NCBI GenBank assembly: GCA_037693485.1
Contig: CM075345.1
Coordinates: 107,936,001 to 108,000,000 of the forward strand
Source of the DNA: Kitagawia praeruptora
Taxonomy: Eukaryota > Streptophyta > Magnoliopsida > Apiales > Apiaceae
Reading direction: 5' to 3'
DNA: 64,000 nt
Shown here piece after piece: positions 10,524 through 21,653 of this stretch. Both the position numbers and the translations under genes were made by a program. The notes below the pieces were generated by a model. The model searched no databases, was not told the origin of the DNA, and worked only from the letters and a program-made list of their open reading frames with translations. Numbering within the stretch: position 1 is the stretch's first letter; every line of letters begins with the position of its first letter.

Positions 10524-11904
10524 TGAAAGGATATCTTCGATATATTATTTATTTTGGTATTTTTACGATTTAACATAAAATTTAATTACACTTAGTTATC
10601 CTCTCCACTAGGTCATTTAACTTAATTGATTCCGTCAAAAGTCAAAAGTCAATTCTAGCATTATCTATCCTTCAATTATAAGAGATATTCCATTATTGCG
10701 AAAAATTAAATTATATTTTTATGGATTATATCTCTACAACAAGGCAATAAGATCGAAAAAGAAATATTGATATTTGATATTTTTTAGATCCCCGTTGCAA
10801 AATTGATAAGGCAACAGGCTCGAACAAAGAATATTCGAGGATTAATATTCTTTAGAGAACTCGTGCTATACTTAAAAACGATTAGTTTTTATTCAAAAAT
10901 ATTCCGTCTTAGCACTCAAAATACTCTTATCCTCAAGAATATTAATATTCAGTGGTAGAATATTAATACTCATTCTTATCTCGTGCCAAAAATATTTAAA
11001 GTAATTTTTCTCCCACTTCTTAAATTTATTCCATTCACGGAGAAAATTATTTTAAATACTTAAAAATATGTCCTATACTCTCAATATATTTTATATATTA
11101 GGAAATATATTCTAATTATTTATTCAAGTCAAAACATTGGTCTAATTAGGAAATTATTTTATATTTTATTTTCTGAGAATTTTGGTCTAGAATTCCATTT
11201 TATAATATTCCTAAGTGCTCCATAATTTTAGGATTATTTATTTGGTATATTCGTATTTTTTGGGTATTTAATTAACGAAACATATTACATATTTAATCGT
11301 TAATTGATACGAGTACGATACAATTAAATAAGAGCCCAAACACAGCTACTTTACTTTTACCAAACCCAATTGGAAGAAACACAAAACCACCCCAAAGAAA
11401 CACAATACCACTTTCCACCTCATCAATCCAAGTGCTTTCAATTTCAACCACTCCTTTTACTTTAAATCCTCACCCTTCCTTCCACCTAACTCCTCCTATA
11501 AATAAACCCCTTCCCCCAACCATTTTCTTCAAGCAAAAGAGCCAAATAAGTGCTGGGAATTTAGAAGTGGAAGCTCTCTCAATATATCCAAACACTCTCT
11601 ATACCCACTTCATCTCAAAAACCTTCTCTTTCTTATACATACTTACATATATACAAGGTTTTTGTTCCATCAAGCTTAGTTCAACCAACCAAGCTCTCTC
11701 CCATCTCGAAATCTCCTCTACCACTACTATCCGGCCTGTAAACTGCATTTTGTCTTTTATTTCTGCATTTATAAACTGCATAATGACTCGATAAAGTTTT
11801 AAAAAGGGAAAATTATTTTAAAATGCCATAATAATTTTTAAATTGGATATTAAGCTATTCAACCCCCCTTCTAGCTTAAAATATCCCTTTTACGGGACCT
11901 AACA
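10524..11904 (+). repeat. 3' LTR of element E
   Basis: The repeat begins TGAAAGG directly after the polypurine tract and ends CCTAACA. A TATA box, TATAAATA, lies at about 11497-11504 within a pyrimidine-rich promoter-like stretch. Near the end is the ATTCAACCCCCC motif also found just before the end of the B/C/D LTRs. No second copy is in the window, so the exact left border rests on the PPT-TG junction. Length about 1381 bp. Confidence 0.7.
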
Positions 11905-12101
11905 AAATTGTTGTTCAATTCTAGAACCTGAATAATTGATTTGTTCCTTAATTGGTTAATGACTCTTTATTGATTCATGATGCTTTGTTGATTTATGATT
12001 CAATCTTGCTGAACTATATTCAGTTTAGTTCGACCATATTGCTTTGTTGTTTATGATTCTTGATATCTATTGCTTCCCTACCCTGAGTCTGTTATAGTTA
12101 C
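11905..12101 (+). repeat. LTR H, left fragment
   Basis: These 197 bases lie between the end of element E and the start of element G. Because G is flanked by GTTAC duplications (12097-12101 and 22026-22030), this fragment was once continuous with 22031 onward, which reads as the 3' half of a gypsy-type LTR. Its own left end is missing, probably cut off by element E. Confidence 0.5.
12097..12101. other. Target-site duplication of element G, left copy
   Basis: GTTAC directly precedes TGTTAGAGG. The matching copy is at 22026-22030. Confidence 0.9.
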
Positions 12102-12473
12102 TGTTAGAGGCCCATCTCCTTAATGGGCCGAACCAATGATCCAGTACCTCGAGCCCGAATGGAGGCCCACATTCGTCCGGTCCAGTTGCCGATAACGGTC
12201 ATATGGTTCCAACTCCCGTGAACGTGGGACACGTCGGCACACGATGCCCACTCTTCGGGTAACCGCCCGGAAGGAGAAGAATATTAGTCAGGTTCATCCT
12301 CTCATTTTTCATACACAATTTACACACAACACAAACTCTCTACGTTCAATATTACTCATAAAAAACCGACTAATTTATTCTCACACCGGAGGTGAATCGG
12401 GGGGCCAAACCCTCGCATTCTTCTCATTTGCAGGTCCGACCGAACTCAGGTCCGGTAAAATACAGTCGTAATA
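12102..12473 (+). repeat. 5' LTR of element G
   Basis: Begins TGTTAGAGGCCCAT and ends GTCGTAATA. The 3' copy ends GTCGTAACA, so the final CA of this copy has mutated to TA. An internal inverted pair, GGCCCAT ... ATGGGCC, sits at the very start. By eye there are eight substitutions and no length difference relative to the 3' LTR. Confidence 0.93.
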
Positions 12474-12475
12474 TT

Positions 12476-12493
12476 TGGCGCCGTCTGTGGGAA
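12476..12493 (+). other. Primer-binding site of element G
   Basis: TGGCGCCGTCTGTGGGAA follows the 5' LTR after two bases. This TGGCGCC-type site is common in Tat and related gypsy elements. I do not assign the tRNA. Confidence 0.7.
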
Positions 12494-12530
12494 CGTAGAG
12501 ATACGTTTGTGTTGAGTTATACAGTCAATC

Positions 12531-15500
12531 ATGGCAAATGAAACCGAGATACCAACAGCTGACGATAGCACTATGGCCGGGAATAACCGCATCACTCCTC
12601 CCATCACCCCAAGGCTTCTGATTTTTGATGAAGAGGGGGACATACCGTCTCCCGAAGAGCAACGGGAGATACTCATGAAGTGGCGAGAGGAACAAAAGGC
12701 CAAGGGGAAACGGAAAGAGATAGAGAAAGAGAAGAGCAGTAGGGAGGCCGAACGTCTGGCCAAAAAGAGGGAGGCTGACCGTTTAAGGCTAGAGGCCCTA
12801 AAGCTCCAAAGGGAGGAGATCGAGTTACAGGAGAAGGCACTCCGCGAGGCTCTAGAAGCCGAAGACACGGGGTTGGACGACCGAAGAGATAAGAGGCCAA
12901 GAACCAGAAATGATGAAGATGAGTCAGGGGACTCTGAATCAAACTCGAGGAGAACCCGGTCAAGGGTAGTTTATTCCTCCGATTCGGAGGAGGAAGGTCC
13001 ACATACGGACGATCGCATCCGAAGGATTGAGAAGGCCATGTTTGGAGAGAGAAAGGTTAGCCACGAGCCAGTGGTGACCGAGGACGTTGAACATTTTCGA
13101 CAGCCTCCCGGAAGGCAGTTTCCGAAGATGAACGAATTTAACGGAAAGGGTGACCCCGAAGACCACTGTGAGAAGTATGAATCGCTCATGACTGGGATGG
13201 GGCACTGTGATGTGATACTCTGCAAGATGTTCAAAACCTACCTAAAGGGGAATGCATCCATGTGGTACAGGTCATTAAGACCTAGGTCGATAGGCTCGTA
13301 TGAACAGGTAAAGAAAAAATTCTTGAGGCACTACTCACATTTGTGCCGAAGAGAGAAGGATACGGAAGCCCTGATCCACTGCAGGCAGGGACCGAACGAG
13401 GATTTGGGTGATTACTTGGCAAGGTTCAAAGAAGAGGCTGGTATGGTTACCAACTTGGACAAGGTCAAGGCGGCTGGATTTCTCGTAGCAGGCCTCGACC
13501 CTGTTAAAGGTAAGAAGCTTCGATCTTCTCTTTATGATATGCCTCCCAAATCTTTGAATGATATATATGTGAGAGGAGAGGCTATTAGAAGAAAATTGGA
13601 ATCAATTGGGGGGTACAAGGAGAACAAGAAAAATGACAGATATGACAGAAGGGACGACCGGAGGGATGATAGAAGGGACGACCGAAGGGGTCGAGGAGAC
13701 ATTAAGAGCAGACTGAATGATACGAGGCCCGACAAAGGGGCCGAACGAAGAAGAGATAGGGATAGTACTGTGTTCACACCACTAAACACACCTATCTCGA
13801 AAATTCTCCATGAGATAAAGGGTAAACCTGGGTTTGTTCGACCACCCAAGTTAAAGACCCCTGAAAATAGAAGAAGCGACAGCAAATATAGTGACTATCA
13901 TCGGGATAAAGGTCACAATACTGATGAATGTTACCACCTGAAGAAACTGATAGAGAAAATGATAAAAGACGGGGAACTGACCAAGTTCGTGGGAGATCTG
14001 AGGGACAGGCTAGACGATAAGGAAAAGAAGAGAGACAATAGAGATGCCGAAGGTTCAGAAAAATACCGGGGTGAAGTCAGAACTATATTTGGAGGAACCA
14101 TCCTCGATCGGGACAGCAAAACAGCCCGAAAAAAGTATGCCAGGCAAATCTACAATCTCTACCAGTCAAATGCCGCCAAGCAAGCACTTCCGATATCATT
14201 CACGGAAGACGATTTTGAAGACGTGATATGGCCACACGAAGACCCTCTTGTCATAAACCCCGTAATTGGGGAAAACAAGATTTGGAGAGTGTTGGTCGAT
14301 GAGGGAAGTTCGGTCAACATATTGTATCACCGAACGTACTGCAAGATGAATTTGGGGGGTGAACAGCTGGAGCCATGCCATGAGGCACCACTGTACAGCT
14401 TCGGCAATCAACCTGTACCGATTGAGGGCACGATCACGCTGAATATTTTGTTAGGGAAGGCTCCATACACTGTGGTTAAGGAAGCAAAGTTCTACGTTGT
14501 TCGGGTGGACAGCCCATATAACGGGATCCTGGGGAGGCCAGCCTTGTCACTCTTTCAGGCTGTTTCATCCATTCCCCACCTCAAGTTGAAGTTCCCGACC
14601 GAGTATGGGGTCGGAGAGATGAGGGGCGATCAAAAAGCCGCCCGAATTATCATGTTAGAGGATCTAGAGAAAGATAGGGACGTTGAAATGAATGAAGCTG
14701 GAAAAAGGAAAAGGGGAGAAAATGATACTGGGGGCAGCCACCAACTACTGAACATTGAGTTGGAAAAATTTGGTCCCGACCTGTCGAGCCCGATTGCTGA
14801 GCCGGTTGCCGAAACCGAAGAAGTAGAGCTGTACATGGGTCAGTCGGGAAAGATGATCCAACTTGGAAAGAGCATGGAACCGGAATTGAAAGAGAAAGTC
14901 ATCAAGGTCATTAGGGAATTCCACAATATATTTGCCTGGAATCCCGAAGATATGCCAGGTTTGGATCCTGCGGTGGCCAAAAATTGCCTAAATGTAGCTC
15001 CCGAAGCCAAGCCCGTAAGACAAAAGAAGAGGAATTTCGCCATGGAAAGGCAAAAAGTAATCCAAGCTGAAGTGGAAAAATTGTTGGAAGCAAAGTTCAT
15101 CGAAGAGATAGACTATCCCGATTGGTTGGCGAATGTAGTGGTGGTGAAGAAATCAAATGGTAAGTGGAGAATGTGTGTGGACTACACTGACCTGAATAAG
15201 CATTGTCCGAAGGACCACTACCCCTTGCCGAACATTGATCAACTGATAGATGCTACTTCGGGGCATCAAATACTCAGTTTCCTGGATGCATTTTTAGGAT
15301 ACCACCAAATTGCCATAAATGCCGAGGACATTCCAAAGACAGCATTCATCACACCGAATGGCACTTATGCCTATATAAAGATGCCTTTCGGCCTGAAGAA
15401 TGCCGGGGCAACATTTCAAAAGATGATCAACAAGGTGTTCAAAGCCCAGATAGGTCGGAACATGGAGTGCTACGTGGACGATATGATTGTTAAATCCCTT

Positions 15501-18026
15501 TTCAGGGATCATGCCGAAGATCTGAGGGAATGTTTTGAAACGCTCAGGAGAAACAACATGAGGATCAACCCGAACAAGTGTACATTTGGAGTAAATAGTG
15601 GGAAGTTTCTGGGATACATGGTTAGTGCCCGAGGAATTGAAGCAAACCCAGAGAAGATTAAAGCAGTCATTGACATGGAAGCGCCGAAGACGATCAGGGA
15701 CATTCAAAAGCTGACCGGACGGCTAGCAGCCCTGAGGAGGTTCATTTCCAAATCAGCCGAAAAGGCCTTACCATTCTTTGAAGTACTTCGGGGGTCTAAG
15801 AATTTCGAGTTGGGGCCGAATTGCCAGAAAGCATTCGAGGAGGTTAAAGAGTACTTAGTAAAAGCCCCACTCCTAATGAGACCCGACCCGAAAGAAACAT
15901 TGCAGCTGTACTTGGCTGTGAACGACCGAACCCTCGGAGCCGTGTTGGTCAAAGAGCACGAAGGGAACCAGCATCCGGTGTTCTATGTTTCTCATATTCT
16001 CAAAGATGCAGAAACAAGATATCCGAATGTAGAGAAGTTCGCCTATGGATTGGTAATGGCCGCAAGAAAGTTAAGGCACAATTTCCAAGGAAGGACGATC
16101 AAAGTCGTAACCGACCAGCCGTTAAAGAAAATCTTGCAAAGGCCAGAGGCATCGGGCAGAGTGGTTGCTTGGGCGATCGAACTGGGGGAGCATGATTTGG
16201 AGTATACACCAAGGACTTCGATCAAAGCCCAAGCACTAGCGGATTTCATGGTAGAATGCTCTTTCTCGGGGCCGAACGACTTGGCTCCTGAAGAACAAAT
16301 GATTCAGACACCGGGAAAATGGAAGTTGTTTGTCGATGGGTCGATCGCCAAGGAAAAGTGCGGGGCAGGGTTAATTCTAACAAGCCCAGAAGGATTTGAG
16401 ATTTGTCAAGCTATCAGGTTCACTTTCCCGTTGACGAACAATGAGGCCGAATATGAAGCACTTTTGGCAGGACTATATTTGGCAAGAAATCTAGAAGTTA
16501 AGCACATCAGGGCGTTCAGTGATTCCATGTTGGTGGTAAAACAGTTCTCAGGAGGGTATGGGCAAAAAGATCCCTGAACCAAGGCATACGCCCTTAAGGT
16601 ACGTGAACAATCTTTGTTGTTTGAAACTTTCGAGTTAACTCAAGTAGCTAGAGAAAACAACAGTCGGGCAGACGCCCTCCCAAGGCTAGCTTCGGCAGAA
16701 ACCCAGAACCTAAATGGGTCCATCTATCTAACCGAAGTAAAGACGCCTTCGATAGACAAGAAGCAGTGCATGGAAATTCATCAAGGGGTCAATTGGATGA
16801 CTCCCATCAGGGCATTCTTGGAGAAAGGTACCCTACCACTTGACCGAAGAGAAGCACAGAAGGTGAAGTATCGGTTGGGGAGTTATACTCTGGTCGGGGG
16901 CCGTTTGTTCAGACGATCGGCAAGCCAGCCATTACTTAAGTGTTTAGACAAAGATGAACAACAGCTTGCTTTGGAGACGGTTCACGAAGGGATTTGTGGA
17001 GAGCATTTGGCAGGAAGATCGTTAGCCTTCAAAATTCTCAGGTAAGGGTTTTTCTGGCCAAAGATGAGAGAAGATGCATCCGAATATGCCAAGAAGTGTA
17101 GACAGTGCCAACTTTTCACCACAATACCAAAACAACCACCCGAAGAAATGTCCTCAGTCCTTAGCCCGATTCCATTTGCTATGTGGGCGGTTGATATTGT
17201 GGGGATCCTACCCACCAGCACTAAATAAGCGAAGTACTGTATTGTGGCAATCGACTATATGACTAAGTGGATAGAGGCAAAACCCCTTTCGGCCATTACC
17301 GAAGAGGCCGCGAAGAAATTCATGCTGGAACAGGTCATCCTGAGGTTTGGCATTCCTATGGTGTGTGTGTCCGATAACGGTACTCAATTTATTGGGAGCA
17401 AGTTCAGAAAATTCCTGGCTCAATTCGGGATAAAACAGAAGTTCAGTTCGGTAGGGCATCCCCAGGGAAATGGGGCGATCGAGGCGGCCAACAAAATTGT
17501 TTTTGATGGAATCAAGAAAAGGCTAGGGGAAGCTAAGGGACTTTGGGCTGAAGAACTACCATGGGTCCTATGGGCTTACCGAACCACCACAAGATCTTCA
17601 ACCGGAGAAACGCCTTTCAAACTGGCCTTCGGGACGGATGCCCTTCTACCTGTTGAAGTTGGTTTAGAGTCTTACCGAACAGAAGTGTTTAACGTGGAGA
17701 CAAATGAGTTCGGACTCCGAGCGAATGTGGACTTACTGGAAGAAGAAAGAGAGGCTGCCCACCAAAGAAACTTAAGGTACCAACTACAGGTAGCCCAGTA
17801 CTATGATTCGGGGGTAAAGAAGAGATCGTTCCGAGTCGGGGACTTAGTGCTTCGGGAGTTAGCCACCTCCATGCCAGCCAAAAAGGGCAAGCTTATGCCC
17901 AACTGGGAAGGTCCATACGTGATAATTGAAGTGGTCCGATCGGGCACCTACAAATTGGCTCATCCGGACGGCAACCCAATCAAAAACACCTGGCATGCCG
18001 CTCGCCTCCGCCGTTTTTACCAGTAA
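12531..18026 (+). pseudogene. gag-pol polyprotein of Tat/Retand-like element G, three in-frame stops
   Basis: A single frame of about 1,832 codons runs from ATG 12531 to TAA 18024-18026, broken only by TGA 16575-16577, TAA 17043-17045 and TAA 17226-17228; I see no frameshift. Order: charged N-terminus (residues 1-150); gag core around 200-360 (MWYRSLRPRSIGSYEQVKKK); an Arg/Asp repeat around 373-390; a knuckle-like YHRDKGHNTDEC with its first Cys replaced; protease-like VDEGSSVNIL near 586; RT with CVDYTDLNK and YVDDMIVKS near 980; RNase H (VTDQPLKKIL); a second, archaeal-type RNase H from about 1264 (KLFVDGSIAKEKCGAGL, NNEAEYEALLAGL); integrase with HHCC zinc site near 1484 and catalytic segments WAVDIVG, VSDNGTQF and GNGAIEAAN. 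The double RNase H supports Tat. Stops lie between the second RNase H and integrase, and inside integrase. Confidence 0.93.
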
Positions 18027-18035
18027 GCTTACTGG
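18020..18035. repeat. 16 bp perfect palindrome over the pol stop codon
   Basis: CCAGTAAGCTTACTGG is self-complementary over 16 bases and contains the polyprotein stop TAA (18024-18026). It could form a hairpin only without a loop; its meaning is unknown. Confidence 0.8.
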
Positions 18036-18242
18036 ACAAATTTTATTGCCTTTTACTTCAGTATTTTGTCTTATGCAACTTTATTCTGAATTCCATAAGC
18101 TAGCATCAATCTGTAATCAAATCTATGTAAGAGTTGCATGATTAATGAAAAGATTGTTTTGCTCCATTTTTTATCCGTTATTGTTAAGCTAAGTACATTT
18201 ATAGCCAAAAAGCTAAGTACGCAATATTAAGCTTAATAGACC

Positions 18243-18457
18243 CATGTTTGGGGCCGACCGTATAAAACATGCGCCCTTTAACTTATTGGTAGTATTCAAG
18301 TACATTGTGTTTTAAGCTACAAATACTTGACGAATCCAAATTTGGGGCCGACCGAATGAAATTTGGCCTCTTACAGAATTGTCTTAGTATTCAGGTTGCT
18401 TTGACATTAATTAAGGCCGGGAGGAAATATTTTCAGCCGACCGAACGAGACCTTAAT
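18243..18457 (+). repeat. Three hairpins with a shared GCCGACCG loop, 3' region of element G
   Basis: Hairpin 1: CATGTTT (18243-18249) pairs with AAACATG (18265-18271). Hairpin 2: CCAAATTT (18336-18343) pairs with AAATTTGG (18359-18366). Hairpin 3: ATTAAGG (18410-18416) pairs with CCTTAAT (18451-18457). Each encloses GCCGACCG (18253, 18347, 18436) followed by an A/T-rich tetramer; loops 1 and 2 are both 15 nt. Stem sequences differ completely between units while pairing is kept. Spacing is 94 and 89 bases, so this is a diverged tandem repeat of about 92 bp. Confidence 0.7.
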
Positions 18458-18514
18458 CATTTACAAAACCCCTTAAATACTGGGGGACAGCTAGGTTAAG
18501 ACCAAAAATGCACA

Positions 18515-18905
18515 TACATGCTAGGCCGAAGCCGAAGATGCACAAACATATAAGTAATTATGCCAAGGCAATATAATGCCGAAGACGCATAAAAGTAAAA
18601 TAAATATGCTAAGGAAAAATGAAGCCAAAGATGCATAGAATTAAGCAAAAAATATGCTAAGGCCAATTGAAGTCGAAAATGCGTAAAAGAGAAAAATCAT
18701 GCTAAGGCAAATCAAAGCTAAAGATGCATGAACAGAAACAGAAGCCAATTTAAGGCCGAAGCCGACGATGCATAAACAAGGATATTATGCTAAGGCAAAC
18801 TTAAATAAACAAGCCCGAAGGCAAAGTGAAGTATTACAAGCCCGAAGGCACGAATAAAAAGCCCGAAGGCAAAGTTAAGCATTACAAGTCCAAAAGCATT
18901 AAAAA
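18515..18905 (+). repeat. Degenerate tandem repeats in the 3' region of element G
   Basis: From about 18515 to 18800 there are six or so loose copies of a 50-60 bp unit containing GCCGAAGATGCATAAA and ATGCTAAGGC variants. From about 18808 to 18905 there are about four copies of a roughly 30 bp unit around ACAAGCCCGAAGGCA. Tandem repeats between pol and the 3' LTR are known in Tat/Ogre-type elements, where they can seed satellite DNA. Confidence 0.7.
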
Positions 18906-19409
18906 TCAACAAAATTACAAGACTTCGTCGGCTGGAGGTTCGTCGGAAAGAGACTCATCTTCACCCGAAGAAACCTCTAAAGGCTGATCAGACTCCTCCC
19001 GACCAACAGGATCCGTCATCCCGAGTGTAAGATCAATCAGCTGAGTATGATCGAGGCCTAGAGAATTTGCTTTCAGCACAGCGCCATCATATCCCATCTG
19101 GTAGCATCTTTCTTCGGTAAGCTCAAGAGTCTTCTTCAGCTTCCGAACGTTCTTCCTTGTAGCTTTGAGTTGTTTGTTTCTCCATTCAACCCTAGCCCTC
19201 AAGGCATCCATCTCTTGCAACCTTTCCTTCAAGGAATCATTCTCGGCCTTCAAGGAGTTAGCCTGGCCGGTGACCCTCTCTAGATCAGTGGTCGCATTCC
19301 GGAGGCCCTCTTCAGCTTTAACAGCCCGAATCTCCAGCTGATCGGCCGCTTTCAACTTGGCTTGGATCCCTTCCATCCGTTCGGCAACAACGGCCGACCA
19401 GGAAACACC

Positions 19410-19489
19410 CTGAAAACAAGCAGGAGAAAAGAATTAAGCGGAGGCAAACACAGCGGATAAGTACCGAAAAGAAAAACAAAGAAACTTAC
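19410..19489 (-). other. Predicted intron 2 of the antisense gene in element G
   Basis: 80 nt, consensus donor ATG|GTAAGT and acceptor TTGTTTTCAG|GG on the minus strand. Its removal joins two open frames in phase 0. Without splicing the frame runs into hydrophobic nonsense and a stop. Confidence 0.75.
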
Positions 19490-19917
19490 CATGGAAAGCA
19501 AGGCCAACATTTCGGTGCAGGCCTCAAGGTCGTTCGCTTTAGCGAACATTGGCCTGTCGGCTGGCAGAATGAGACCCCGGCAGAGATCGGGACCTACTAT
19601 GGTAGACAGTTGGGGAGCAGGGACAATGATTTGATCTGTTTCGATAACTCCCCATGGAGGAGAGTATACCTTCAGTCCGGAATCTCCCGACCGGCCCCTC
19701 TTCCTGGAGTCGGTTGAGGCGACCTGGACGATGTCATCCCCCTGATCTCGAGGAGGAGAAGAAGCCTGTGGAGCTTCGATTCTCTTTCCTTGATCGGGAG
19801 CCGACTCCCCCTCCCCGCCGGCCGATTGAGCAACAGCCTCGGCTTCGGCTGTAGCAGTTATAGCTAGTTGAGCTGCCTTCCTACGTTTGCGCTCAACGAT
19901 ATCCTGAAGAGAAGACA

Positions 19918-20020
19918 CTGCACAAAAATACTAGTGTTAAACATGTGCAACTGAAAATGAAAATGCAGTGTTTAAAGGAAGCATCCGAATGGAAATGAAC
20001 AAGGCAAAGATAAATGTTAC
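19918..20020 (-). other. Predicted intron 1 of the antisense gene in element G
   Basis: 103 nt, GT-AG on the minus strand, with a T-rich 3' end (TATTTTTGTGCAG). Its removal joins exon 1 phase 1 to exon 2 in the frame that stays open for 140 codons. Confidence 0.7.
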
Positions 20021-20748
20021 CACTACCCCAAAGGGCGACCAGCTAGTCGTTATTCCTGCCGTCCGATCGTGGGACCTTGCCCATGTCAAGCTCGCAGAGT
20101 AGGCGGTAATCGTGCACGTCCGCCTGCAATAGGTCGGGATATGTCAACCTGGACGGGTCTAAATCATACCATCGGCCGTATTTTTCCATCCTCGGCCCCG
20201 AAATGAATGTCCAATTTTCATGAGTCCCCTTGTTGTTAGAGTTGGTTTGAGCCCAATCGGCCCTACCAGTTCGACGGGCTATGGTGTAATAGCCGTTGCT
20301 CTTCGAGTTCCTTCGCAGCTCATAATGGTGCCAGAACAAGGTTGTCCTTGGAGTCATTTTCTTGGCCAGACACCGAGCTTGGAAAGCGTTGATGTGGAAG
20401 AAACTGTTCGGGTCTAACTGCCCTATGGCAATCTTCAATTGCTTCAGTATCTTCTTCAAGATCGGCAACATCGGTAACCGGAAGCCACACTTGAACGCCA
20501 TCTCAGAGATACCGGTCGCCACGCCCCCTCCGCAGAGAGCAGGAATCTCGGGGTTGTTCCAGATGCGGTCCTTTTTTCGCGGTGCGAAGAAGTACCAGAC
20601 ATTTTTTTCCACCATGTACTTGGAATGAAAGCGTTCGATTTGCTCCTCGGTCAGCTGTGACCGAAGGTTAGCGGCTGGAAATAATTTGGCGTCGCTAAAA
20701 GGCGAAACCTCCGAAGGACCAGCGCCCTCGGTTGACCGATCCATGTCC

Positions 20749-21653
20749 CTGCATTCGGAAATGAAGAGACATTAGTTTTGTACTCGGACAAAAAAGAAGA
20801 AAACAAAAAGAGGAGAGGCCGACAGTGAGCCAGGATCGGTCGGAGCATCCTACGATCTAAGGTGAAGGAAGTCGGAAACCTAAAAACTACGGGAATTGGG
20901 ACATTCTAAGAGAAGCCACAAAAGATCGAGATGGTCCGAAAATTGTTCTCAAGGTTTGAAGATCCCGAAGGAAGTTCTCGCCCAGATTACCTTCGGACCA
21001 GTTCTAGAATCTTGGGGAATGCCAGTACAAGAGGAAAAGAGCGCATCGAAAAGAATCTAAAAGCTTCTTGGACATGCGAGCATTTCGTTTAACACTTAAC
21101 AGACTAAAATGATTTCATACAGACATACAGATACATACCTGAAGATATGTGCAGGAATATATGGTATACAGGTATATAATGGTAAAGAAACAAAGAAGAG
21201 AATGGCACTTACTGGTTTGAAGATTTCTAATAAGACTGAGTTCCTAAGGATATACCGCTTGGACGTAAACGTCGACCGGGATCGGAGAGTCGAAGATAAC
21301 TGGTGAAGAAACGACGGTTCCAATTGCTGCCAAAATGCTTTTGTGAAAAAGTTTTTGCTCCAAATGCTTAAGAAATGTTTTGTGCGTAAAGTGAAAAAGG
21401 AAGAGATTATGAGTTTAAGTAGGGGAGGTGTGACGTTTGGATAGAGCCGTTTCGTATTCAACGGCGGAGATTAAAGCGTGAATCTCGAGATTAGACAGCT
21501 GTCAACCACAAGGGGACACGACTTCCAAGGAAACGTTCCAACCTTGTCCATCGTCCTTCTTATCTGAATAAGACGTCCGAAGAGTGAACTCCGAAGATGG
21601 GCCTAGGCTTTAGCCTCCGTCCTGAGGATAACTCCGAACGAAGCCCAGGGACA
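20749..21653 (-). promoter_or_regulatory. Putative promoter and leader with leader intron for the antisense gene of element G
   Basis: Just upstream of the antisense ATG is a strong acceptor-like site (pyrimidine-rich tract, then GAATGCAG|GGACATGG; intron end at 20749). A consensus donor CCA|GTAAGTGCC lies at 21212. A 5' leader intron 21212-20749 is therefore plausible. Between 21213 and about 21480 the minus strand is leader-like, with CTACTTAAACTC as a weak TATA-like element and an AACGTCAC core. This is inference from motifs. Confidence 0.35.

Larger units (their letters stand above)
2391..11904 (+). mobile_element. Element E: 5'-truncated Ty1/copia element with env-like ORF and 3' LTR
   Basis: The element begins abruptly at the end of its integrase region and then holds RT/RNase H (to 4321), a long spacer with promoter-like features, an env-like ORF (7419-8916), a run of polypurine motifs (9897-10523) and a 3' LTR (10524-11904). 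No 5' LTR, gag or integrase core is present. The env-like ORF and repeated polypurine tracts are Sirevirus traits. Sequence is well diverged from B, C and D, so it is a different family within the same lineage. It is truncated on the left by fusion to element F. Confidence 0.75.
18915..20744 (-). pseudogene. Antisense three-exon gene inside element G (gypsy-type transposon domain plus coiled coil)
   Basis: On the strand opposite gag-pol, ATG 20744-20742 opens exon 1 (20744-20021). Intron 1 (20020-19918) begins GTAACA and ends TTTGTGCAG. Exon 2 is 19917-19490. Intron 2 (19489-19410) begins GTAAGT and ends TTTTCAG. Exon 3 is 19409-18915. Exon lengths 724, 428 and 495 total 1,647 nt, exactly 549 codons, and both junctions keep frame. 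The only break is TAG at 20045-20043, near the end of exon 1. Exon 1 (FKCGFRLPMLPILKKILKQL, QLDPNSFFHINAFQARC) resembles the 'putative gypsy type transposon' domain found in plant Tat elements. Exon 2 is low-complexity with a basic SRKRGRSGD patch. Exon 3 is coiled-coil-like and ends in an acidic tail. Antisense ORFs in this position are known in Tat/Retand elements. The function is unknown. Confidence 0.75.

Noticed and set aside
12244..12471. 75-codon frame within the 5' LTR of G, repeated in the 3' LTR
   Set aside because: Present twice only because of LTR identity; no start context or domain.
12446..13234. Several Ser-rich minus-strand frames over the start of G gag-pol
   Set aside because: Shadow frames of a charged, codon-biased gag; overlap each other and show no recognisable content.
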